From the NCBI RefSeq assembly GCF_020921035.1, contig NC_063155.1, positions 25,909,294-25,973,293 on the forward strand: 64,000 nucleotides of DNA, read 5' to 3'. The number at the start of each line of letters is the position of its first letter. The stretch's first letter is position 1. This document shows, piece after piece, positions 38,473 through 51,781 of this stretch. Origin of the DNA: Rhodamnia argentea. Lineage: Eukaryota > Streptophyta > Magnoliopsida > Myrtales > Myrtaceae. The translations under genes were made by a program, and so were the position numbers. Below the pieces are notes generated by a model. That model was given only the letters and a program-made list of their open reading frames with translations, was not told where the DNA came from and made no database searches.

Positions 38473-41400
38473 TTATAAGAGCAACTCAGCAATTTGAACG
38501 GCATTGAGTGCTGCTCCCTTGCGTATTTGATCACCGCAGACAAAGATATCCAACCTGTACAGAGTTTGCCAGTTGAGGACTCAACTCTAAGAAAATTGGG
38601 ACAGCAACAAAAAAATGAGATGAATTTGCAAAAGAGTAACTGACGCAAAACCAACTCACCCATAATTCCCGTCTTGCGAAACGTCGCGACGTATCCTCCC
38701 AACTGCAACATCATCTTTATTCGACACCTCCAATGGTGTAGGGAAGTGATTGGCTGCCCGATCATCGATAACTACAACACCAGGAGCATTCTTGAGTATA
38801 TCCTTTGCGGTCTCCTGCGTAAGAAATAGACGTGAGTATGAACCATGAACGACTAAGTCAACTCAAGAAACTCCCCACGAATATGGAAGAGGTTAGCGCC
38901 CTAGTCCTGAATAACCTCGTTTGCTAGAATAAGTTACAATGTCAGAAGAACTCCTGATTCAAGCTTGAATCTAGCTCCTCATTTTACAGGGAGAAGCCAT
39001 GAGCACACAATATATGCATACTTGATATGGTTATAACCAAAGACTAAGAGAATGTGCAGAATTCAGCTTAGTGTGACTGAAGGAGACAATTGAAAATTTG
39101 CAAATTGGAATTAGTTACCAAACCGTTACAAGAATTGCTTTGTATTACAAGTCCAACATTGTTACAAAGAATATTTTAAATCTTGGCGTGCATCTGTCAG
39201 AGTAGAAAATGCTGAATTACTGCCATGTGTGACCTGAACTCACCCAAAACAGTCTCAAGTACAATTAATATATGTAAATTAACTGATGTAGCCAAATCCT
39301 GACTTAAAAGTACTATAGACACATACGTAAGGAAATCTTACTAATTGGATGAACTTTGATCTAATGCTGGCTTTTTGAATGTGCCAAAATAGCTTTTAGC
39401 AAAAATGAACACAATCAAGTCATTCGTGAGTATACGAGCTGTTCATCTCTAAGCCGATCACCGATGAATATCAATGAGCCAAAAGAGATACATGACTCAA
39501 TTGGAAAGAAGAATGTAAAAGTAGCATATTTCGAAGAATATCCATAACTAGTACTGAAAGCCCCGCAATCTCGGAAAATTACTATCCTAACTTAAGTGTT
39601 ATTGTTAACACTAATATATTCCGCTTGAGTAGAACTTCCTTGGGTCACAAACTGCATATTCTTAACAAACAGATTTTCAGTAGTTTCTAGATGACGATGT
39701 AAAAATGGGAATGAAGAAAGTGTAATTTTGTTTATTCGGCTTAATCATACATCTTGAATCAAATTGCTGGCCCCAATATCAAATGTAAAAGCAAGATACT
39801 GTCATGTAGAGTAAAAGAATAAGACAAAACAAAAGAAGAATTTTGGCTCAGAAGAAACACTAGATATATGCTTAACACATGCAAGTTGTATGAAATAGCC
39901 CTACCACACCGGAGGTTTCCTGCCGGGATGATGCATGTGATGTCAAAGAGGGGTTTTTTAACAATGACCTGCAAACTTGAGCATTTATGCTAACTTATTA
40001 GGAGTTCTCACCTCCTCTTCTTCCCTTCAAATAATCTAAATGATGTTCACACACATAACTCCATGTCATAGTTTGTAAACATAGACTAGGTGCTTTAAGA
40101 AGTTAATTATCCAACGGTCAATTTTCTTGAATAGCTTCCATCAACAGAATAGGTGACAAGAACTTCTTATCCTCGCACAAAAATGATCATTATAACAAAT
40201 CCAGCCTTGTAAAGCCAAACTCATGCTGCATTGTGCCTAACATGGGACTCAGTGGTTAAACTACTCTGAATATGAAACTTACCTCATCTAGTGGATTCTC
40301 AAACTGGAGATTAACGCTCTCAGCGTGAGCACGCATGACCGGAACTCGTATGCAAGTAGCAGTCACTTTGACATTTGAGTCATTCTACAAGGTAATTGGT
40401 TGGAAGAAAAATTATGTTAGAATGAAGTGAATGCCATTCTTGATAGCATTTTCTACTGTTAACTACTATGAAGAGGACAATAAATGTTTATGATCAACTG
40501 AAATACCTACAAAAGGACTGGGTCAAGCACTTACCCAGATTTTTCTAGTTTCCTTCACGAGTTTCATTTCCTCTTCGTTGTACCCATTCGAGAGAACAGG
40601 AGCATTGTGAGAGAACAAATTGAAGGCATACTACAAAATCGAGAAACAGCTCTTAACGAAATGATCCCAGCAACCAAATGGAGCACAAAGTAATTCCAAT
40701 AATAGAAAACATGTCGTCTGAACCTGTTGCCCAAAGATTTTACAAGTTGGTGGCTTCCCCTCAAGAACCTGATGACAGAACAAGAGAAGGTAAATTCCCA
40801 GAGGACATGGGTATATGTATGCACTGCAACGATTAAGAGCAGTTCCGTAAAAACAGATGACCTCACGCGTCTGAAGCTCAAGCTCTTCCATTGCAGCAGC
40901 TCCAGCACCACTAGCTGCTTGGTACGTGCTAACAACCATGCGAATCACCTGCAACAGGCCACGAACAATATCAGTCTTATTCCCCTTCTAGGCATAGCCT
41001 GATATGTAGGGATATACTGCTATACAAACCTCAAAGGCATGAGCAGAATTATACTACTTATGCCATGTACCCTTCAATTTGAAAAGGGGACATTAGCACA
41101 CGACGAGCAGCAATCATCATGCTTCGTCTTAGCTAATAAACAACCATTTGAAATTATAAATTCTACCAAGACTAATAACAATCTCCATGACATCAAATTC
41201 ATTTAGGTACCCAACGATTTCCTCGCTCAAAGCTCCTTTATTCCTGTCTTTGAAGATAAGAGGGCATTCACACACATCTACTCTGCCTCACGGCTAGAAA
41301 AACAATATCAAGACACCAAATGCAGTACCCTCACAATGCAAACCACAACTTCCTGTACACCTAGAACTCAAAAACAATGCAGAAGATCAAAACTTTCAGG

Positions 41401-42013
41401 TGACACGTCCCCCGCACTCAAGTTGAAAACAAGAGTTTTGCCTCACCTTGGCGCTCCGATGCAGCGGTGTGGCAGCCATCAAGCAAATGATGGTCGAGCA
41501 ATTGGGGTTCGCAATGAGAGCCCCCTTTCCCGTCCCGAGCCTAACACCCTCCATGGCTTCAGGATTCACCTCGGGTATGACCAAAGGCACGCCCTCGACC
41601 ATCCTGAAGGCGGAGCTATTGTCCACCACGATCGTCCCCTTCTCGACGGCGATGGGCCCGAACTCCTTGCTTATCGAGCCGCCCGCACTGAACAGAGCGA
41701 TGTCGACGCCCTCAAAGCTATCAACTTTGAGCTCCTCGACGACGTAGTCCCGGTCCTGGAAGGTCATGTGCTTGCCAGCGGAGCGCTTGGAGGCGAGCAT
41801 CTTGATGGAACGGTAGGGGAAGTCGCGGTCGGAGAGGACGGAGAGGAACTCCTGGCCGACGGCGCCGGTGACGCCGACGACGGCGAGGGAGGGGCCGTTC
41901 TCCTGGAGAGACATGCAGATTCTGGCGGCGCGCGGCTTGCTGGGGGTGGTGGTCGTCGTGGAGGCGGGAAACGGGAGGTGGGCTTTGTGGGTGATGCGAG
42001 CGAGCGCCGCCAT
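38473..42013 (-). CDS. ASD: aspartate-semialdehyde dehydrogenase, plastidial
   Basis: Seven minus-strand exons: 42013-41447, 40948-40862, 40768-40724, 40630-40535, 40384-40283, 38814-38660 and 38554-38473. They encode 377 residues, close to the Arabidopsis enzyme. It reduces L-aspartyl-4-phosphate with NADPH to aspartate-4-semialdehyde, the branch point to lysine and to threonine, methionine and isoleucine. The first 35 or so residues are Ser/Thr/Ala/Arg-rich without acids, a typical chloroplast transit peptide. The NADP loop GVTGAVGQE starts at residue 47. The active-site Cys172 lies in NPNCSTI, and the substrate/base residues lie in IRVPVMRAH (His285). The C-terminus [19 protein letters not shown] is conserved. 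Exon 1 covers half the protein; intron 5 (1,468 bp) is long and has nothing recognisable in it. A long frame on the opposite strand of exon 1 is a shadow. Confidence 0.96.
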
Positions 42014-43499
42014 TGCGGATGAGCGTCCGAGTAGCTTCTGAGATTCGGAGATCTTTCAAGGTCTCTTTTAACTCGAGGGGGAGAATACGAAGGGAAATGG
42101 GTTGGGCAGTTGGGTATTGCTTTTGAAGTTATGACAGGTATCCAGCCGCGGCGGCGGCGGGGGGTTAGGCTTATCGGGACAGAAGAGGTTTCGGTTCTTG
42201 AAGGCTAGGTAGGAGGGGAGCGTGTGCAGTGCACCGCAGGGGCAGTACAGACCGTAGCTTTGGAGGACGGACAAATCTTTTTCTCCCTTTTCTCGCATCA
42301 TCTGGTTATAACGATCGTCGAGTAAGTGTCTTCACATGAAAAATCAGTAGCTTAAAAAAGACAAATTTTTCTTTTTATTTAACGTCCTTAACAAAGCCCT
42401 GAGAACAAATCGAAAACATTTTACTGCAGACGAATGGAAAGTCAAAAAACAATTAGCCAAAGGGATGTGCTTGATTTGAAGATGGACGAGGGCTGGCGCC
42501 GCCGGTTCTTGCTTTCCCAGCGGAAGCACGTTGTTTTCTAGAGCTATCACGGTCGTGGGTCGTTTGGTAATGAATGTCTAACATCATTGACGGGGCTCGA
42601 GCCAAGCCAACGTTTGTCCTTTTGGTCGAGTGAAGCTCGGTTTGTGCCCAATCGGGTCGTGTCGAGCTTCTATGACTTATCTTTTCCAAATCCATGAAAA
42701 AGTCGACCTTCGAGCTCTTTTTACCCCGTGAAAGTTCGCATCTAGCTAGATTCAAGATCAAGTCTGCTAATGAAACTAAAATAGCAACAACGAGAGAGAC
42801 ATTTTCTTTCCGGAGAATGTCCTTAACTAAATTGAGTGAGAATCGTGACAGTCGAAAATCTTTTTCGGGCAGAGTTATAATCGGGGTGTTGAAAAAAATT
42901 GAACTTTCTTTAATTAAATATGTTTGAGAAATGCCTTTGAGGCATATGTTAACACGGCATTAATAATAATTATAAGGATCTTGATAACAAATGCTCTTTC
43001 GCACTTGTTGGTGAAAGGGGGAGGTAAATTGAATCGTCTACATTTTTGCATCAAATTCAATAAGCTTTCACGCATTTTGTAACAATAAGGAATCGAAGGT
43101 TCGATAGACGGAAGAACTTCAATCCACCATAAAAGGGAAATGCGGTGGTCGAAGCCGCCGTCGACAAGGGGAGCCCCGGTGCTTATGTCTTCTGCCACTG
43201 CTACTCCGATCGCCTTTGTCTCTTCATTCCCTGTCCCTCCAAATTTTGGCACAAGGACTTGATTGCATAAATCCACTGATTTAAAAGGCGAAATCCGAGA
43301 GTAAGCAAAATTGAAGTTCAATTCAATCTAATCGGACTCCAACTTTTGGTCCGGCCCATGATAAATGGAGGCCCGAAACCGACGCCCCTCCTGCTGCTGC
43401 TGCTTCTTCTTCCTCTACCACCGGCGATTTCCGCAACTCAAAGCCTTATCCTCAAAGCTCAGCGTCAGCGACGTGCCCCAGAAGAGCCTCCACCTCGAA
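42014..43499. other. intergenic between ASD and CPBP protease genes
   Basis: This is the divergent upstream region of both genes. Nothing beyond ordinary promoter-like sequence is recognised. A CGG repeat (about 42147-42163) and a CTG/CTT trinucleotide stretch (about 43391-43410) stand out. Confidence 0.5.
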
Positions 43500-46400
43500 A
43501 TGGCCTCGATGGTTATTCTCAGCTCATTGGCTCAATCTCCACTCCGTTTCTTCTCCAACTGTCCGGAGCCATCTCGGCTCAACCAAACCCGCTCGTTCCT
43601 CGCCAACTCTCGCCTCTTCCTCTCTCCTCGCCGTCATCGGAACGGACTCTCGGACCGCAAGAGGCTCTCTCCGGTTCGCTCTCAGGATGCCAGAGACGAG
43701 CCCGGAGGCAGTTCTCGAGAAGAGGTAATAAGACTGCGGAGTGTAAGTTTCCGATTCCGTTCCAGTTTGCGACAAGCGGTGAAAATCCTCATGTTTTGGT
43801 TTCTGCGCAGGGAAGTGGTTCGGACTGGCCAATACTTAAGCGGTGGGACGTGCCGTGGCAATGGCAGACTGTTTCTCTCACCTCGCTCGCCTGTGGAGTA
43901 AGGTGTCTGCTCTGTTTTTTTCGTTTGTCTTTTATGAGATTGTGGCTTTATTGGTTCCTTTGTATGCTGGGATATAAGCCAGACATTGGTAGAGGTATCA
44001 TTAATACCAAATTTATGTTTTTCACTAGTTCATTCGGTCAATTGAACTTTGCTCTAGAGTGCAAGAATTTTCTGTTCTATGATACAGTTGATAAAATGTT
44101 GCAGGAGCTGGTAGGAAAGTGAATTTGATCTTTTTCCCCAGGCAGTTTTGTTTTGACAGGATTGGTGGAGGCTGCGGCGATACCTTATCTCGGACTTCGC
44201 CTCGAGGAGCTGAGCTTAGATGAGAAAGCAGAAATTCTCTTTCTCGATCAAAGGTACAGATTCGTTCTTTGTGATCCTTTTGTTTCTGGTAACTGTTAGT
44301 GAGATGATAAAAGGAGATAAGGGAAAAACAAATGTCGTGATGAATATTTCACGATCTCTGCGTGTTTGTGGTGCTCTAGCGATCATGCTTGCAATTGTCT
44401 TTATGATAAAGGGGATGAATAATTCATGGAAATAATTGAGCCCATTGACTGATAAATTGGCATCATCAACCATTCTGTTTCCAAAACATGAGAGAAAATT
44501 ACTTTCATTTAGTCTTGCTTGTCAGAGTATCCGATCCATGCTCTTGTTTTGCATAAGAGGGCCGAATCAAACGTGAATTTTTTGTTGTTGTTAATTACAA
44601 ATGTGGTTTGGAGGTTTACTTTTAAATATTTTGGTTTGGCAGTATTACAACTGCAGCAGTACTTGGAGTTCTTTATGGCATCACTCGGACCTTTCAACCG
44701 GTTCCTGAAGATCTTTTCCGCTATGGTATTGTTCCAAGATACACTGCGGGCATCCGTCATCTTCATCTATTATCTGATGTTACAAGGCTTAGATTCACTG
44801 ATTAAACAAACAGCCATGCCTGACCACTTGTACATTGGATTTATTTTTTGAAGCTTTACTACTTTTCTGAGTCTCTAATACATGTCCTCGGAGGTGAATA
44901 CTGACTGGCATTTATGTTGCTGCTTCAGATTTGAAGGAGCCTTTTAATTTACAGAGAGGTTGGCTCTTGTGGGCTGTAATTGGTCTTATTGGTGCCCTAC
45001 TTGCTATAGCAGTAACAGGGTATGCTCTGTCCTTGTTTAGTGGAGAGACCCCTCAAAGAGAGGTTAGAATCTGAATAAACCTTTTTTTTTTTGCAAATAA
45101 TATGTATCAAGATGCAGAGGACAATATACTTGCAGATCAAGTTTAAGTATACCATGCTAGAGTGTGGATAAGTTAGCTTTGTTTCCTCCATTAGATAACT
45201 TAATCGAAAGGAACCTCTTATATTAAGGTTCATTAATGTGAGAAAAATTGGTTGACCTTCTTCATAAGTTCTTGGTCTCTCCTTCCAGTCACGTTCCTTT
45301 TTAATTTGAGAGTTGGTGCATCCATGTATACATGGTTTCAGACGGATGCTTTGGTTCGCTTGCTTCCGTTGATTGGTTCATCAAGTGTCAGGTACTTTCA
45401 GAATAAACTGGTAGATTCCTTAATGCACTTTGGGAATTTGCTAATTTCATTCAATTCTGTAGCACCGCTTGCCTGTTGGGAATCACGGCCGTCCTTGCTC
45501 CATTCCTTGAAGAGACCATATTCCGAGGATTTTTTATGGTGTCCCTAACAAAATGGTATTGCTTCTCAATCCTTATTACCTTGTTTTATTCTTTGAAAGT
45601 ACTGTATTTTGGTTTTGCAATTCCATAACTTGTTCTATGTTCTGTATTCATTTCTCAGTTCTCTTTGAGTTTCATGAGAGATCATGTGTTGTGAGACAAT
45701 CATGCCACAGAGGAGGAGGAACAACTTTTTTTTTTTTTTATATACTTAAGGCGTAGGACTTGGATTCTTGGATTTTTTGTGTGTTACGCTGTCATCATTT
45801 CTATCTCGTTCTGTTTCCCTTCGAAAAAAAAGTCGCACGCAAAGAATTCCTATAAATTAAAAGTCACCACTTTAAATATCATTGTAGAGGGCCGTGCAGA
45901 AAATCATTTGTAAAGCTTCATACTGCTGGTGTGGCAACTTAAGGGTCTATAACAGCAAAGGCAGAATGAGTATGAGATTTGCAGCTGAAGATGCTCGTTA
46001 ACACATTCCTAAAAAGACTCAGGTGGGTTTTTCCCAGTCTAGTGGAGAGACGCGTGTTGTATTTAGCTAACAGTAATGTCTCATGCATTGTGGTCCTAAC
46101 AAGTTTCACCGTGGCTGGTGAAGTACCTTGGAAAGTTTGTTGGGCCAAATCTTATTAGTTTTCTGTTCGGTATGTACCCATGCAAAAATATGTACAGGGT
46201 TTGCATGTAGTTTGTTAGATTATAGAATATAGAGCTTGCCTCTCTTTTTTTTCTTTTAAATTTTATGGTCCTATCATCTCTGAAACTTCTCATCATTCAT
46301 GTGACTAAAAGCTCAATAATGCTTGCTTATGTGTCAAAGTGGAAATGGCCATGTCTCTTCTTAGTTCTGATTGTCTAATTTTGTGTTTTCTTCTGGTTTG

Positions 46401-47086
46401 TCTGTTAACAGTTCATCCTTATTTTGTTAAATCTCTCCTTACTTCTGTGGTTATTTTTATATAATGATGCATGATTTCTTGCTAGTTCACAAGCATTTCT
46501 TATGCTCGTTTTTTCAGGTGCAAAATTAATCAAACTAAACATTTATTCTCTTTATTGTGGAAGTAATTTTAACTTTGAACTGCCCTCGCTTCTTCCACAG
46601 GGTTCCTACTCCAGTGGCTGTCCTAATAAGTGCTGCTGTGTTTGCGCTTGCACACCTCACTCCTGGAGAGTTTCCTCAACTCTTTGTTCTAGGTAGTGAT
46701 TTGATATTCTATGCTATGGCCAAAAGAAATGGTACCATTGGTCCTCAAATATGATCAGTATCACTTTCCTCAATCTCCTTCATCTTGCTCTCTTAAGTTA
46801 TGTACATGGTGTGACAGGGATGGCTTTAGGATTTTCCTATGCTCAGACTCGCAACCTCGTCACACCCATCACGATCCATTCTCTCTGGAATTCAGGAGTC
46901 ATTCTACTTCTTACCTTCCTTCAGGTAACACATTTATGTCTGTACTGCACATGTATGCTTGCTGTGGCTCTGATGTTTTAAGTGGCCTGTTCCGTCTTTT
47001 TCGACATGCTAAAACTGTTTTCCTGGGCCGTTCTTCTTCTATAGCTGCAAGGATACGATATAAAGGAATTGTTGCAGACGAGTTGA
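43500..47086 (+). CDS. CPBP/CAAX amino-terminal protease family membrane protein
   Basis: Ten exons: 43500-43724, 43811-43902, 44146-44253, 44643-44725, 44929-45062, 45342-45391, 45463-45555, 46601-46692, 46818-46924 and 47045-47086. They encode 341 residues. The family contains Rce1-type glutamate intramembrane proteases. The three active motifs are present: EETIFRG (Glu247, Glu248, Arg252), FALAHLTPGE (His280) and HSLWNSG (His313, Asn317). About seven hydrophobic segments follow residue 95. The first 70 residues are rich in Ser, Arg and Leu with few acids, consistent with a chloroplast transit peptide. An in-frame ATG at 43365 would add 45 residues, but those are Cys/Phe/Leu-rich and not expected. 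The exon 2 donor is GTGTCT at 43903; a stronger-looking GTAAGG five bases earlier breaks the frame. The substrate in plants is unknown. It resembles Arabidopsis At1g14270 as I recall it. Confidence 0.9.
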
Positions 47087-47621
47087 TAGAGTTTTCTTCT
47101 TAAGACCGTGAAGCCATATAATTTCTTCGCGCCGTTTCCTCTTAAGTGCTCCATTGGCAACTTCTATTCATTTCCTTCTTTCTGTGAAAAACTAAGTCAT
47201 TATGTGGAGCAAGGCAACATTGTAGCCAACTAATGCAGAGCAGGTTAGCCGTGAAAAAGGACTCGGTAGTTTATGCAAAGAGCTGAAATGTAGGCTTCCA
47301 TGTTTCCTCGGCAAGAAAGCGCTGAAGCCATTCAGGTGTCGGGTGTTTACGTAGATATCATATCTACAGTTGTATACATGAGCTGATTTATGTGTCCTGT
47401 AACAGCTAGTGAGATCATGACATGATTATATGTGCTTTACTTGCTGGCGATATTCGCAGGCGACAAAGACGAAAACCATGTCTGTCACTACTATGTCTCA
47501 CTGGGACAGTTCACGTACTCTCTGTAATCAAGTTGAACACAAGCGAGATGTAATGCATGATCTCTTACATGTTATCTTCCCACAGGAAACCTTCTTCTTC
47601 ATCCCCCTTCCCACATAAAAA

Positions 47622-47858
47622 TGTGTCCGTTTGTGTTGCAGAAAATGAATGATTCAAAAAATATTTAACTAAAAATTATCATTTGAAATAATTAATCGAT
47701 GGAAAATATTTTTTTATCACCAATAACAATTTGTGTTTAAATATTTTTATGGACGATGAATGTATTTCTCGTTAGATTCAGTTTTATAAGCGATACGATC
47801 AATTATTATTTGAAAAATGCTTTTCAATTAATGCATTTTTTGGTACACAAATGCACCC
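47622..47858. mobile_element. MITE, hAT-like, relative of the 27402 element
   Basis: It begins TGTGTCCGTTTGTGTTGCAG and ends GGTACACAAATGCACCCA, which are inverted matches. The interior is AT-rich with repeated GAAAA/TTTTC words, as in the element at 27402-27641. Confidence 0.5.
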
Positions 47859-48215
47859 AAAATTTAAGACTTTTGATGCCAGGGACCTCATTTGCCTTGT
47901 TCTGCGGCAAAAAAGTTAAAAAAAACATTGTTGGATTATGATGATTTTATCAAAACAGATCCCTACTGATCTTTCGCCTGTTCATACTGGTTGGCAACTC
48001 GTAAGTGCGTGACATAGGGACTTAATTCTATTAGATTTACTTGGCATAACTCAACTTAGCAACCCGAATTATTTAGAAAAATGCACTAGCCTTCTTCAAG
48101 AAAATGCATCTAACGTGAATTCAGAAATTTCCAGGATTGCTCATGACGATTTACAGAATCGATTTCCACAATAACAAACCGTTGGATATTTGGAAATTAT
48201 TGGTGATAGAGCCTA

Positions 48216-48802
48216 ATGAGTTTGGTTCCACTTTGGGGGAAAGCCTTTTTGGGAAAATGCAAACGCTTTTGGGTTAAATGGGTTTCTCAAAATGCAACTA
48301 GCATTTGGTAAAGTATATTTTAACAACACATTGTGAAGCAACTTTGATTTAAATGTCGTTTAGTAAAAACTACACTTTCTAATGGACTTTTGCTAATTTT
48401 TTTCTTAAAAAAACTCTCAAGCTATTTGCCAACGGATTCGGCCGCCATAGTTAGTCGGTAGCCAAATCTAACCGTCGGCTAGCATCGCCTAAGGTCACCC
48501 AACCCAGGCGAGGGTTGCGCAACCCCAGGCATGGTTGACAAATGCCAGATTGGCTTGCATTCCGGAATTCTCAAGGTTTCTAGCCCAAAATTGATTAAGT
48601 TGGAAGGGGAAAAAAAAATTGCATTTTGAAAATGGAACATTTCAAAGCACCTCCACACTTGTCTTAAGCTAAAAGCCTTTGGAAATGATTATATTTTTTT
48701 CAAAACTCTCCAAGAAATTTGTTAAACACCATTTGCATTTACCTAAAGGCCTTGGGGCCGCCCCCCAAAAGAGCTTTGGCAAAGCCGAACCAAAGAGGAC
48801 CC
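48216..48802. mobile_element. probable TIR element with GC-rich core
   Basis: The left end (GAGTTTGGTTCCACTTTGGGGGAAAGC) and right end (reverse of CTTTGGCAAAGCCGAACCAAAGAGG) match as diverged inverted repeats, followed by ATGCAAA / TTTGCAT blocks. The core (about 48437-48535) is GC-rich with GGCGAGGG and GGTTGCGCAACC, which can fold. It is non-coding. Ends are approximate. Confidence 0.45.
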
Positions 48803-50330
48803 TAAACGCAATCTTGGATTCTCTCCTCAAACTTCCCAAACATTTTTTAGAGTGGCAATGGGATATGGATATAACTCAGTTTCCCTTCATCCTCACTTTG
48901 GCCTGTTTGGCAATTTCGTGACACGGGCTCCTTTTTCTTGACTACCCTGTAATGACATTGACTATCTGCACCATTTGGAACCTACTCTTCTGCATAAATT
49001 ATCCTTCTTTTTTATGTCCCTCGTGAAAAAAAAAAAGAGAAAGTCAAAAAACGACAAATCCAAATGGTAATTAGCCCCTGACTATTTTTGCTCTATTTAG
49101 GAAACCCAAGAGGACCTTCGTTGCAACGATCAATGCAATTCATTAAGGTCAACGAATCTTTGCAATAAAGTCCAACACAAGCAAAGATATAATGCACGGT
49201 TTCTCTCAATGTCGATGGCATCTTCCGACCAATTTTAAATGCATTTCCAAACCAGACAGTCCAGTGGAATAGAAGCTTGGAGGAATGGAATAGAAACTGC
49301 AATTTCCTGATTCCCATGATCCGGAAAACCTTAAAATAATCAATTGAGCAGAGCTCGTCTCGAGCTGACCCTGCTCTTTTTTTTTTCCTTTTTTTCAAAG
49401 CTTTTGTTTCCTTATCCCCATAACACATTGATGTTGCAGTTCTTGAGATTCCTCAATTTGGACCAGACCAGACAAGCCCCTTGCCTGATGAATTGATTTA
49501 GAGGGAGGCAACAATTAATGGGTCCTCTTCGTTTCCTTGCACCCATTTAAATTTGAATGTAGAATCGGGCCGGCTCCTAGCAAATTTCGTTATAAGAGAA
49601 GTGACGACTTGATGCCGCGAGATGAAAATGCTTGCTTTCTCGATCTTTTTTTGGGGCCGGAAAAATTGCCAATCTGCCTTGAAACCTCATCATGTGGTGT
49701 GTAATGTTGTGAACACTTATTCGTTTTTCTTCGACATGACAAAATGGACAAGGTTGCGTTCTTGAGGACTTATTAAGCTGACGCGCCTTGAAAAATTTCA
49801 CAATACGTATTCTCTTTTAACGGGCCTTCCACGAAATGCTCGTCTAGAGGATGGCTCTATGAGATTGGCCTTCAAATCAAACTATTAGAGGATTAAATGC
49901 TCTTTGATGCATCAATTAGAATTACTCACCAAAAAGAAAAAAAAATGAAAAGGAAAATTTCAGATTCTTTTAAAAGAAGACAGTAAATTTCTTGGTAGTA
50001 GTTCCCTCTTCACTTGCTTAGCTTGAGAGCTTCACGGAATCGGAGGATCCACCACGTTCCTCGCAAAAACAACTTGCTTCTCAAAGTCACACACCCCCAC
50101 CACGATTGGCGGCTCATCCTTCGGTCCTCGGTCAGTGAACACTTAGTTGTATTTTCAGATTTTTTGTACTTCACATAGGTGAAGCTTCACTTCTTCAAAC
50201 TTGACCTACTGGTTTAGTGTTCCTCATTTTTTTTCAACATAACTTCTAGGGTTTCCGGAAACCGCAGCTTGAAGTTCTCGCATCGGCTTTCGTATCTTTC
50301 CTTCAGAGTCAGTCTAAAGAGAGAGAAAAG

Positions 50331-51781
50331 ATGGAGGAGAGAAACGGAGGCGAGACGACGGAGGAGTTGATAATGCCGGGGTTCAGGTTCCACCCCACGG
50401 ATGAGGAGCTTGTGGGGTTTTACCTGAGGAGGAAGGTTCAGAAGCAAGCCATCTGCGTTGAGATCATCAAGCAACTTGACATCTACAAACACGATCCGTG
50501 GGATCTCCCAAGTAAGATAGAGTTTGATCATTTGCATGCATGTCCGAACGACCGGATTTAGTACGTCAGTGAACTCGTTCAAAGACATGATGGTCACGGT
50601 TTAAAAAGACCAAGGGTTTTGCTTTTGTTTCGGATCATATTCGCCATAATCTCGAGTTTCTACTTGAAGAAAATTTTAGTTGTTAGTCTTTCCTGGACAC
50701 TGTCTGCAACTCAACACTCCATGGATGCTTGACTTTTCTGTGACTAGATTGGAAACTGACCTGTTCCTCTGCAATTGTTTTTTTTTCCATTGTAGAGTTG
50801 GCCACGACTCTCGGGGAGAAGGAGTGGTACTTCTACTGCCCTAGGGACAGGAAATACAGAAACAGCGCGAGGCCCAACAGGGTGACCGGAGGCGGCTTTT
50901 GGAAAGCCACGGGCACCGATCGACCCATTTACTCCACGTCTCATCAGCTCGACGACAATGCCAGCATCGGTGGCAGCACGAAGCGCCGCGGTAATATAAT
51001 AGGTTTGAAGAAATCGCTCGTGTTCTACAGAGGCAGAGCCGGGAAAGGGGTGAAGACCGACTGGATGATGCACGAGTTCCGGCTGCCTTCTCTCTCTGAT
51101 TTAGCAGCAACCTCACTCCCATCAAAGAAGAGCCTCCCCACCCATGTAAGTTATTGTTTTTTCCCTTGAGGTGCTCTTGTTGTGTTCGTTGCCTTCTCTC
51201 CTTTTTCCGACAAATTCTCATGACTAATCCAATCCGACACGAGCGCTCCGTACATTAGAAGATGAAGTTATCAAACTCAGGTCGGTTTATGGCATAAACT
51301 CAGTTTTTGCTAATTGAATTTTTATGTTTATGGGGGAGGTTTGCAGGAGTTATGGGCCATATGCAGGATATTCAAGAAGCCCAAGTCCACTACTCAAAAA
51401 GCCCTCTCCCATTCACTCTGCCTCTCTCCCTCGACAGCAACCCAACCTCCATCAGATCATCACATTCCTAGCCAAAGTCCGAAAGACATGTTCATGCGTT
51501 CTTCCGACGAAACCCGTTCGTCGGCATCACTATCAGCGCCCGGTGACGGAACACTTGACCTCGCTTCCGCCGCATTCGACGTTCCTTCCTCGATGCTCGG
51601 AGATCGGGCCTTCTCATTCGTCAGTCTACAAACAGGGCCCGTGCAGAGGATCGGAGCGAATGGAGGACAGATGGCGGCGCAGAAGAATGTCGAGGATTGG
51701 CGGGCGTCGTCGTCAAGCTCGCTTCTGATGGAGCGGTGCTTCACTTCGGCTTGGAGTAATTTCTTCAGTAGGTGTGCCTGA
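50331..51781 (+). CDS. NAC transcription factor, FEZ-like
   Basis: Three exons (50331-50511, 50796-51145, 51347-51781), phases 1 and 0, encode 321 residues. The NAC DNA-binding domain spans about residues 14-190 with all five subdomains: [20 protein letters not shown] (A), [13 protein letters not shown] (B), [34 protein letters not shown] (C), [30 protein letters not shown] (D) and [11 protein letters not shown] (E). The intron positions are those of the family. Closest in memory is FEZ, which promotes root-cap stem-cell divisions; SMB/BRN are more distant. Two oddities: between subdomains C and D lies an insertion of about 18 residues (109-127, [14 protein letters not shown]...), and the C-terminal activation region is about 100 residues shorter than in Arabidopsis FEZ. 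It acts in the nucleus as a dimer. Confidence 0.9.

Larger units (their letters stand above)
47087..50330. other. intergenic with two MITE-like elements
   Basis: After the 3' UTR of the protease gene come two MITE-like elements (separate entries), then AT-rich DNA and a probable promoter for the NAC gene from about 49,900. No further gene is recognised. Confidence 0.5.

Noticed and set aside
41336-42022. 228-codon plus-strand frame
   Set aside because: It is antisense to ASD exon 1, whose sequence is strongly conserved; a GC-rich codon-bias shadow.
43346-44122. 258-codon frame overlapping the CPBP gene
   Set aside because: It runs in a different frame through exon 1, intron 1 and exon 2 and has no conserved segments; the spliced frame gives the protease motifs.
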